From the NCBI GenBank assembly GCA_030631125.1, contig DAOVLS010000016.1, forward strand, positions 1 through 16,109: a stretch of DNA of 16,109 nt. The letters run 5' to 3'. The notes beneath the pieces were generated by a model, which was not told the DNA's origin, did not search any database, and saw only the letters and a list, made by a program, of their open reading frames with translations. Source of the stretch: Planctomycetales bacterium (GTDB taxonomy: Bacteria > Planctomycetota > Phycisphaerae > SM23-33). A program made the translations under genes and the position numbers. The first letter of the stretch is position 1; every line of letters begins with the position of its first letter. Positions 1 to 5,284 of the stretch are shown here, in pieces.

Positions 1-348
1 GGGGGTGTCGTATTCGACGAAGGTCCGGTCGCCTTCTGTCCTGACGGTGCGGGCGACATTTTCGATGACGGTCCGGCAGGGCATGCACCACAAGTTATAG
101 ATGCCCAGCGCCCGGTCGAACTCTTCGGCAGGGTTGCGGAAGCCTTTGAAATCGGGGATGATCGCGTGCATACCCGCTTGCAGCCCGGCCACGATGTCGC
201 CCAGCGGGGCATTTCGATATTTTGCCGGCAATGTGCCTGCGAGTTTGTTGGCCCTGTACCATAAATCGAGCCGCGGAGCCCACGGTATCCGGCCGGTAGG
301 CCGACCCGCTATTGCCGAGAGCATGTCCTGCTTGTGATTGCGTGCCAT
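1..348 (-). CDS. Uroporphyrinogen decarboxylase-family protein, N-terminal part, cut by window edge
   Basis: The minus strand is open from an ATG at 348-346 to the window edge, giving 116 residues and no stop. The product begins MARNHKQDMLSAIAGRP and continues with RIPWAPRLDLWYRANK near residue 20, which I recognise as the N-terminal pattern of the URO-D-like superfamily (UroD, MtaA/CmuA-type corrinoid methyltransferases and many uncharacterised planctomycete paralogues). These enzymes have a TIM-barrel fold and act in the cytoplasm. The catalytic part is outside the window, so the reaction cannot be stated. No Shine-Dalgarno sequence precedes the ATG, and a promoter-like pair places the transcript start at about the first codon, so leaderless expression is possible. 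It is divergent from the isomerase gene. A true haem-pathway HemE is less likely because the N-terminus does not look like it. Confidence 0.72.
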   Translation of the reverse strand, partial: MARNHKQDMLSAIAGRPTGRIPWAPRLDLWYRANKLAGTLPAKYRNAPLGDIVAGLQAGMHAIIPDFKGFRNPAEEFDRALGIYNLWCMPCRTVIENVARTVRTEGDRTFVEYDTP

Positions 349-354
349 GATCGA

Positions 355-383
355 AATATATCAGCCGCGAACGATGCGAACAA
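355..383 (-). promoter_or_regulatory. Candidate sigma-70-type promoter for the URO-D-family gene
   Basis: On the minus strand TTGTTC (383-378) and TATATT (360-355) are separated by exactly 17 bp. The expected transcript start falls at about 348, the A of the start codon, which fits the lack of a ribosome binding site. The pair is seen directly; its activity is inferred. Confidence 0.4.
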
Positions 384-437
384 AAATAATAAGATTGAAA
401 AAGAAAAAAGTTCGCGCCGTTCGCGTGGTTCGCGGCT
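363..437. repeat. Inverted array of a 9-bp unit (GTTCGCGNN) in the divergent intergenic region
   Basis: Three head-to-tail copies of GTTCGCG start at 410, 419 and 428 with 9-bp period. Two copies on the other strand occupy 381-373 and 372-364, one with GTTCGCA. The outer 19-bp arms, 363-381 and 419-437, match at 17 of 19 positions as an inverted repeat around an AT-rich centre (382-409). The left arm lies across the -35 and spacer of the candidate minus-strand promoter. It could be an operator for both divergent genes or a copy of a dispersed intergenic repeat; the sequence alone does not decide. Confidence 0.6.
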
Positions 438-476
438 ATCTTACTGCTGCAGAAATAATGAGTGAAGGGAACAAGC

Positions 477-1544
477 ATGAGCGTATATCCATATAAGTTC
501 GAGCCGGTGTATAAGGAAAAGATTTGGGGCGGGCGAGCGCTGGAGCGTTTGTTCGGGCGCGGCCTGCCGGCCGGTGAGAAGATCGGCGAGAGTTGGGAAC
601 TGGCCGACCTGCCCGAAGGACAATCCGTCGTGAGCAACGGTCCCGATGCCGGCAAGACGCTCAATTCGCTGCTGGTCGAGAAGGCCGGCGAAATCCTGGG
701 ACCCGGCGTGGCGACGGATGAAGGTCGATTCCCGCTGCTGCTGAAACTGCTCGATGCCAACGACATTCTCAGCCTCCAGGTCCACCCGGACGAGCAGTCA
801 GCCGCCGAATTAGGCCCGCCGGCGAAGTTCAAGACCGAATGCTGGTACGTTATCGAAAGTCGGAACGGGTACATCCTCAAAGGCGCCAAGCCTGGCGTCG
901 GCGAAGAAGATTTTCGTCGGGCAATCGCCGCTGAGGCCGACGGCGAGGGCGAAAACCCGTTCGATGACCTTCTTGAGCGGATCGACGTATCTGCCGGCGA
1001 TTTCCATCATCTCCCAGCCGGGACTGTCCACGCCCTAGGCCCCGGCGTAGTGCTGGCTGAGATTCAAACGCCGTCGTACACCACCTATCGCATCAGCGAC
1101 TGGGGCAGAGGACGCGAGGTCCACGTCGAGCAGGCCTTGAAGTGCATCCATTTCGATTCCGAGAACGTAGGCTGGGCCGAGCAAAGCGAGTCCCACCTTT
1201 CGATGGGGGAAAAAGGTGGGACTCGCTCCGCTCGGCCCAGCCTACTTGTAAGCACGCCGTGGTTCATCGTCCGCCGGGTTGTATTGGCGGAAGGACAGAA
1301 GGAACTCACCGCCCCTCGACAGACTCGGGGCGGCCCTGAGCAGCGTCGAAGGGCCGCCGGCGCGTGCACTGCATGGATGACATTGGCCGGTAAGGGACAG
1401 CTCACCTGTGCTGACCTCGACGAACCGGTGACAATTTCGGCAGGTGATACTATACTCATCCCAGCGGGGATAAAAAAACTCGAAGTAACGGTCGAAGAGC
1501 AGATAACGCTTCTGGAAGTAACACTCCCGAAGAAGCAATCTTGA
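477..1544 (+). CDS. manA: Class I mannose-6-phosphate isomerase (phosphomannose isomerase)
   Basis: This cytoplasmic zinc cupin interconverts mannose-6-phosphate and fructose-6-phosphate, the entry to GDP-mannose sugars. The N-terminus has EKIWGGRAL (14-22) and ESWELAD (38-44). The zinc ligands of the family are visible: Q101 and H103 in QVHPD, E121 in KTECWYVI and H185 in GTVHAL. The catalytic arginine is R205 in TYRISDW. I chose ATG 477 because AAGGGA (465-470) lies 6 nt upstream; a GTG at 462 would add five residues. The protein has 355 residues, while short bacterial ManA proteins usually have about 310-325. Two repeat-derived inserts, residues 231-257 and about 280-296, account for the surplus, and both lie after the active-site residues. 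It could supply the downstream polysaccharide cluster, but this is inferred from proximity only. Confidence 0.9.
   Translation: MSVYPYKFEPVYKEKIWGGRALERLFGRGLPAGEKIGESWELADLPEGQSVVSNGPDAGKTLNSLLVEKAGEILGPGVATDEGRFPLLLKLLDANDILSLQVHPDEQSAAELGPPAKFKTECWYVIESRNGYILKGAKPGVGEEDFRRAIAAEADGEGENPFDDLLERIDVSAGDFHHLPAGTVHALGPGVVLAEIQTPSYTTYRISDWGRGREVHVEQALKCIHFDSENVGWAEQSESHLSMGEKGGTRSARPSLLVSTPWFIVRRVVLAEGQKELTAPRQTRGGPEQRRRAAGACTAWMTLAGKGQLTCADLDEPVTISAGDTILIPAGIKKLEVTVEEQITLLEVTLPKKQS
1167..1245. repeat. Palindromic element A, translated in frame inside manA
   Basis: Arms 1167-1200 and 1212-1245 (34 nt each) match at 32 of 34 positions as an inverted repeat around an 11-nt loop (1201-1211). The ends read GTAGGCTGGG and CCCAGCCTAC, and GAGTCCCACCTTT borders the loop. 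It is read through as residues 231-257 of ManA without a stop or frameshift. It is related to the element at 13031-13113, with the same ends, loop-proximal sequence and loop length. It resembles protein-coding palindromic elements such as those of Rickettsia in behaviour, not in sequence. Confidence 0.9.
1309..1356. repeat. Second, unrelated palindromic insert inside manA
   Basis: Two small hairpins lie in tandem: CCGCCCC (1309-1315) with GGGGCGG (1327-1333), and CGGCCCT (1331-1337) with AGGGCCG (1350-1356). The halves are also related to each other as an imperfect inverted repeat with TCGAC and CTC blocks conserved (about 1311-1330 against 1335-1354). From memory it resembles a widespread CCCTTCGACAGGCTCAGGG-type intergenic repeat. 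It encodes an arginine-rich stretch (RQTRGGPEQRRRAAG) that has no place in the ManA family. Confidence 0.6.
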
Positions 1545-1613
1545 AGAAACCGCCCCGACTGTTTTGGTTGTTTCAGCAGGTAGAGTGGGCCAACTGACCC
1601 ACTGAATTGAGGC

Positions 1614-1650
1614 GTGGGGTGTGCAGGTTGTTGTTTCCTGCACATTCTAC
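1614..1650. repeat. Degenerate hairpin in the gap between manA and the WapI-like gene
   Basis: Arms 1614-1627 and 1637-1650 pair at 11 of 14 positions around a 9-nt loop; the inner 8 bp, TGTGCAGG/CCTGCACA, are perfect. A smaller stem, AGTGGG (1584-1589) with CCCACT (1598-1603), lies just before. Neither is followed by a U-run, so a rho-independent terminator is not supported. The outer GTAG/CTAC-like ends suggest a decayed relative of a GTAG-ended repeat. The rest of the 152-bp gap shows nothing else recognisable. Confidence 0.4.
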
Positions 1651-1696
1651 AAACTTGATTGAGGTACGACGCAATAGCCGTGTGGAGTGTAACGAA

Positions 1697-2155
1697 ATGC
1701 TTCTGAAGAGCGACGACATCCAGTTTCGACTGACGATCATCGGATACCAGTTTCCGGAGATGCAGACCGAGGAGTACGACTCCAACTGGCTGCGGATTCG
1801 TGTGGATGTACATCACCCGAAAGAATCATGGTCCGCCACTGATTCATCCCTGCTGACATACGAAGTGGCTGAACTCGCTTCTTGGGTCGATGCCGTCGCA
1901 AGGGGCGACTTCGGGGAGATGAAACTCGGCTTTATCGAACCAAATATGAGATTCAGTCTCGTTCCGGAGAAGGGGCACCCCAAAGCCATCCGTGTAACCT
2001 TCGGTTACGAAACTTCGCCTCCATCACTTCAGGGCACAGAGGACGCTCACGACGGCTTCGCAGTCGATTTCCCGTTGGCCGACCTCAACCTGCCTTTGGC
2101 AGCACAATCACTCAGATCGCAATTGGATAGGTTCCCGCAACGGGCGGATATCTGA
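1697..2155 (+). CDS. WapI-type immunity-like small protein
   Basis: This predicted soluble 152-residue protein has no signal peptide or membrane segment. ATG 1697 is chosen because GGAG (1684-1687) lies 9 nt upstream and the family pattern starts there; an earlier in-frame ATG at 1607 would add 30 residues that look non-coding and include the hairpin at 1614-1650. The pattern IIGYQFP, YDSNWLRI, a tryptophan followed by LLTYEVAEL (about residues 57-68), FIEPNMRFSL and FP near the end matches my recollection of the WapI immunity family, whose founder neutralises the Bacillus WapA contact-dependent toxin. No WapA/Rhs-like toxin is in this window, so the protein is an orphan here. It may be a relic immunity gene or a homologue with another job. 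The family call is from memory and its function here is unproven. Confidence 0.65.
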   Translation: MLLKSDDIQFRLTIIGYQFPEMQTEEYDSNWLRIRVDVHHPKESWSATDSSLLTYEVAELASWVDAVARGDFGEMKLGFIEPNMRFSLVPEKGHPKAIRVTFGYETSPPSLQGTEDAHDGFAVDFPLADLNLPLAAQSLRSQLDRFPQRADI

Positions 2156-2298
2156 TGAACAGTTTGTAGTTTGTAATCCCATGAAAGGCTGTCTCCTTCG
2201 GGGCTAAACACGTACACCATCAAGGTGGTGGGCTATTTCCAATTTCCATTACAGGACTTTTTCAACAACCCCAATGTCACCTTTGATCCGGTTTTTCA
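2156..2298. other. Intergenic stretch of unknown nature
   Basis: No open frame with a credible start is present. A near-palindrome, CACCATCAAGGTGGTG, lies at about 2216-2231, and the segment 2184-2240 has a more structured composition than the AT-rich end of the stretch. I could not match it to an RNA family or to a transposase remnant. It ends at the candidate promoter at 2299. Confidence 0.3.
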
Positions 2299-2327
2299 TT
2301 GTTCCGTTTTTCGTTCCAATCTATACT
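2299..2327 (+). promoter_or_regulatory. Candidate sigma-70-type promoter for the pseudouridine synthase gene
   Basis: TTGTTC (2299-2304) and TATACT (2322-2327) are separated by exactly 17 bp. The predicted transcript start is near 2334, at the first base or two of the inverted repeat pair, so the leader would be about 70 nt. The -35 hexamer equals that of the candidate promoter at 383-378. Confidence 0.5.
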
Positions 2328-2332
2328 CGCGG

Positions 2333-2398
2333 TGGCACAGGTTTTCAACCTGTGCACCTAATGTCTAATGGAGCAGCACAGGTTGAAAACCTGTGTCA
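2333..2398. repeat. Inverted pair of a CACAGGTT-type palindromic repeat
   Basis: Arm 2333-2355 and arm 2376-2398 are inverted copies of each other (22 of 23 positions) around a 20-nt spacer. Each arm is itself a palindrome: CACAGGTT, 3 nt, AACCTGTG. The transcript could form two short hairpins or one long stem of 23 pairs. The second copy ends 6 nt before the ATG of the next gene and fills the place where a ribosome binding site would be. I recall this repeat as common in planctomycete intergenic DNA; that is not checked here. Confidence 0.85.
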
Positions 2399-2404
2399 CT
2401 GATA

Positions 2405-3175
2405 ATGGAAAAGGTTCGTATCCAAAAAGTTCTCGCAGCGGCGGGCGTGGCTTCGCGTCGGGCTGTCGAGCAGATGGTTCTTGACGGCAGAGTTACCGTC
2501 AACGGGGAGACTGTTTCGGCATTGCCCTGCTTTGTTACCGAGGCCGACGAAATCCGCCTTGACGGCCAAACCATTCGCAATCGTCCGGAAAAGAAGGTCT
2601 ATATCCTCCTGAACAAGCCTCGCGGGGTAATCTGCACACAGCGGGACGAGACCGGACGAGGCCGACCGCGTGCAATCGACGTCGTTGGATGGGCGGGTCT
2701 GCGGGTGTACTGCGTAGGCCGGCTCGATGCCGACAGCACTGGGCTTATCATCCTGACCAACGACGGTGACCTGACCAACCGCCTGACGCATCCGCGTTAC
2801 GGCGTAGTAAAGACTTACGTCGCCCGCGTTGAAGGGCGAGTAACCGCAGAAGAGTTGGCTTCGCTGCGTCGCGGGATATTCCTTGGCCCGCAAAAATCGC
2901 CCGACGGTCGGGCCAAGCGTAAAAGCCCAAAGTCCCCGGCCAAGGCGTCGGTAAGGGTGATTCGTCGCGGACCAAAGGAAAGCCTTCTGGAGTTGCGGGT
3001 ATCCGAAGGTCGAAATCGTCAGGTGCGTCGGATGCTGGCGCGGGTGGGGCATAAAGTTTATCGTTTGCATCGGTCGTCCATCGGGCCTATAAATGATCGC
3101 GGATTGAAGATAGGACGATTCAGGCGCCTCAAAACGCCCGAAGTTTCGGCATTGCGAAAAGTTGCAGGAATTTGA
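2405..3175 (+). CDS. rluB: RluB/RsuA-family 23S or 16S rRNA pseudouridine synthase
   Basis: The enzyme isomerises a specific uridine in ribosomal RNA to pseudouridine. The 256-residue product has an N-terminal S4 RNA-binding domain (about residues 1-60, RIQKVLAAAGVASRRA) and then the catalytic domain, with LLNKPRGV (68-75) and the signature GRLDADSTGL, where D108 is the expected nucleophile. ILTNDGDL, the KTYVA segment and the RNRQVRRML motif near the C-terminus follow family order. ATG 2405 is preferred since the S4 motif begins at once; a GTG at 2393 lies inside the upstream repeat. No Shine-Dalgarno sequence precedes either. RluB is likelier than RsuA from the extended C-terminus, but the exact RNA target cannot be read from sequence. 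Confidence 0.88.
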   Translation: MEKVRIQKVLAAAGVASRRAVEQMVLDGRVTVNGETVSALPCFVTEADEIRLDGQTIRNRPEKKVYILLNKPRGVICTQRDETGRGRPRAIDVVGWAGLRVYCVGRLDADSTGLIILTNDGDLTNRLTHPRYGVVKTYVARVEGRVTAEELASLRRGIFLGPQKSPDGRAKRKSPKSPAKASVRVIRRGPKESLLELRVSEGRNRQVRRMLARVGHKVYRLHRSSIGPINDRGLKIGRFRRLKTPEVSALRKVAGI

Positions 3176-3205
3176 TTGCCAAGTCGCCGGCGAGTTGGGT
3201 ATTAT
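3176..3205 (+). promoter_or_regulatory. Candidate promoter for the polysaccharide cluster
   Basis: TTGCCA (3176-3181) and TATTAT (3200-3205) are 18 bp apart, directly after the rRNA-enzyme gene. The predicted start near 3212 leaves a leader of about 155 nt to the chosen ATG 3368, or about 75 nt to the alternative ATG 3287. The remainder of the gap up to 3367 shows no clear terminator or repeat. Confidence 0.3.
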
Positions 3206-3367
3206 CCTCGCAGTGAAGATTTCCTTTCGCCGGCAGCGGTCTTATGCAGTGTGCAATGCGTCCATAGCCTCAAGTTCTGAGCGGGTATGGACGAAGAAAA
3301 AGTCATAGCGTCGGCGGGAATGAGTGTTTTTGTGCGCAGGCCCGACCGGGATGGATGGAGAATGGTA

Positions 3368-4153
3368 ATGCGTGTTCTTGCGAGTGTAGCGACGGTCATT
3401 TGTCTGGCGGCATTTTCGTCAGGCTGCAATACCACCGTCAGCCCGGAAGCGACGCGTTATCTGCAGGCGGCCGATGCAGCCTTCCGCCAGGGCGACGACC
3501 CTGCCGCTGTTGAAGCCGGTTCGCGGTTTATCCAGATGCACCCGCGTCTGGAAGAGACCGGCGAAGCCTATTACATTCGCGGTCTGGCACGCTGCCGGTC
3601 AGGGAAGACCAGCGCGGGAAAAATCGACCTCCGGACCGCACTGACGCTTACAGAACGCGAAGACCTCATCGCCCTGGTTCACTGCCGCCTGGGAGACCTG
3701 GCCTACCAGTCCGATGAAATGATAGAATCAGAGAAACATTACCGCACAGCCATCGGGTATGTCCGTCCCGGCGTTGCACCGGCGGACGAGGCGATGTACC
3801 GCTTGGGATGTATCCTTCAGCGTCAGGGGCGATGGCGCGAGGCGGACCTGTTCTTCAGCCGGGTGGTGCACTTTTTCGACGGCGCGCCTCTGGCTGATCG
3901 TGCAGCCGAGCATGCCCACGCAGTGCGATGGTCGATCCAGGCTGCGGCAATGAACGAGGTTGCTTCTGCGAAACAACTTCAATATCGTCTGCAAGGCGCC
4001 GGGCTGGACGCCCGGACCGACCTGGAACTGCGAAGCGGGCGGGTAATGCGATTGGTTCGCGTAGGCTCCTATCATACTTACGGGCAGGCGAAGGCGGATT
4101 TGCCGAAAGTCAGAACAATAGTTACCGATGCGTTTGTTACATCGGCGAGGTGA
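3368..4153 (+). CDS. TPR-repeat lipoprotein with C-terminal SPOR-like domain
   Basis: The 261-residue product starts with a lipoprotein signal peptide: MR, a hydrophobic core and SSGC, with C20 as the lipidated residue. Residues about 30-180 form TPR-like helical repeats (ATRYLQAADAAFRQGD, EAYYIRGLARCRSGK, AMYRLGCILQRQGRWREA). The last 60 or so residues, with YRLQGAG and VRVGSYHTYGQAKADL, match the SPOR pattern (peptidoglycan glycan-strand binding in known members). ATG 3368 is chosen because GGAG (3357-3360) is spaced 7 nt and the signal peptide then sits at the N-terminus; ATG 3287 would place it internally. As the first gene of the cluster it may be an outer-membrane scaffold for the exporter, like the TPR lipoproteins of other export systems. 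That role is inferred. Confidence 0.75.
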   Translation: MRVLASVATVICLAAFSSGCNTTVSPEATRYLQAADAAFRQGDDPAAVEAGSRFIQMHPRLEETGEAYYIRGLARCRSGKTSAGKIDLRTALTLTEREDLIALVHCRLGDLAYQSDEMIESEKHYRTAIGYVRPGVAPADEAMYRLGCILQRQGRWREADLFFSRVVHFFDGAPLADRAAEHAHAVRWSIQAAAMNEVASAKQLQYRLQGAGLDARTDLELRSGRVMRLVRVGSYHTYGQAKADLPKVRTIVTDAFVTSAR

Positions 4154-4159
4154 GAAATT

Positions 4160-5266
4160 ATGAACGGACCGCGTCTATTCGGCATGTTGATTGTAACGGC
4201 GATTTTATCCCTTGCGGCGACGGGTTGTAAGCCGGACGAACCGGCCAAGCCGGAGGTTGATCCGGCGCTGCTCCGGCGGCATTGGCCCGCATCCGAATCT
4301 CCCGTTGCGCACATCGTCAGGCGGGACTATCGCATCCGCGAGGGCGACGCGCTGGAAGTGATATATCACGTCCGCCACCAGCGAAACCCATCCTATCGTA
4401 TAAAAATACAGGACGTCATCGTCGTCCGCTTTCCTTACAAGCCCGCGCTCAACCAGGCGGAGCGCGTCCAATCGGACGGAGCCATCAACCTCGACCTGAT
4501 AGGCAAAGTGCCCGTCTTTGACCAGACAATCGACGACGTGAGAAAGGTACTTCTGACCAGATACAAAAAGTACATCAAGGACCCGATTATCACGGTCAGT
4601 TTCAAGGAGTCGAACGTCAAGATCGCCGAACTGAAACTGGCCATCACGACCGCCCCTCGAGGTCAGAGCCGGTTGGTCCCCGTTACGCCCGACGGGACGA
4701 TTTCAGTACCCTTCGTTGTCAGTATGCGTGCGGCGGGCAAGACTCCTGAGCAGTTGCACAAGGATCTCAACGAGGCGTACCAGGCCCTTGGGTTGGACGA
4801 ATTGGAAGTTACAGTGAACGTCCAGACCGTCGCTGCGACGAGCGTCTATGTCTTCGGCGAGGTTCGCCGTCCCGGAATGCTTCGGGCCAGCAAGGAAATT
4901 TCCCTGCTTCAGGCAATTGCCCAGTCGGGTAGTTACATTCCCGCCCGCGCCGAGTTGAGCCAGGTGGTGTTGATTCGCCGCAGGCATCTTCCGTCGCCGT
5001 CGGCTGCTATCATCAACGTTTTTCAACTGCTGGAAAATCGCAAACGGGTCGACAAGGAACCGGTCCGGTCCGATATGGGCAAGTATAGACACGACATCTG
5101 GCTGGAAGACGGCGACATGGTATATGTCCCGACCAGCGGTATTGCAAAGCGGGCCGACTACATAGAATACGTCTGGGCGCGGGGCATCCGCGCCGTCGGC
5201 GGATTCACCAGCACCGCAAATTACAGTGTCGGCGACGCCGTGGACTGGCTTGGCCCGAATCCATAA
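4160..5266 (+). CDS. OPX-family polysaccharide export lipoprotein (Wza-like)
   Basis: It forms the outer-membrane/periplasmic channel through which polymerised polysaccharide leaves the cell. The 368-residue protein has a signal peptide ending in LAATGC (C23 lipidated), then a Poly_export domain from about residue 56 (RDYRIREGDALEV) with the typical SDGAINLDLIGKVPV segment. A second Poly_export-like stretch follows (VTPDGTISVPFV), and an SLBB-type domain begins at about residue 228 (VYVFGEVRRPGML, SLLQAIAQSG). The C-terminal YIEYVWARGIRAVG could be the amphipathic helix that lines the pore in Wza. GAGGTGAG (4146-4153) at the end of the previous gene is the ribosome binding site, 6 nt before ATG, so the two genes are probably coupled. 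The family is secure; the exported polymer is unknown. Confidence 0.9.
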   Translation: MNGPRLFGMLIVTAILSLAATGCKPDEPAKPEVDPALLRRHWPASESPVAHIVRRDYRIREGDALEVIYHVRHQRNPSYRIKIQDVIVVRFPYKPALNQAERVQSDGAINLDLIGKVPVFDQTIDDVRKVLLTRYKKYIKDPIITVSFKESNVKIAELKLAITTAPRGQSRLVPVTPDGTISVPFVVSMRAAGKTPEQLHKDLNEAYQALGLDELEVTVNVQTVAATSVYVFGEVRRPGMLRASKEISLLQAIAQSGSYIPARAELSQVVLIRRRHLPSPSAAIINVFQLLENRKRVDKEPVRSDMGKYRHDIWLEDGDMVYVPTSGIAKRADYIEYVWARGIRAVGGFTSTANYSVGDAVDWLGPNP

Positions 5267-5284
5267 TGAACGATGAGGTGAAAT

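Noticed and set aside
363..437. CRISPR array or replication iterons
   Set aside because: The units are only 9 bp with no spacers, and there is no DnaA box cluster or replication gene nearby.
95..889. Longer minus-strand frame (264 codons) ending inside the URO-D-family gene region
   Set aside because: It is in a different frame from the URO-D-like protein and is opposite manA; its sequence is low-complexity Ser/Arg-rich reading.
1167..1245. Frameshift or pseudogene sign in manA
   Set aside because: The frame is open through both inserts and all zinc and catalytic residues are present, so the gene looks functional.
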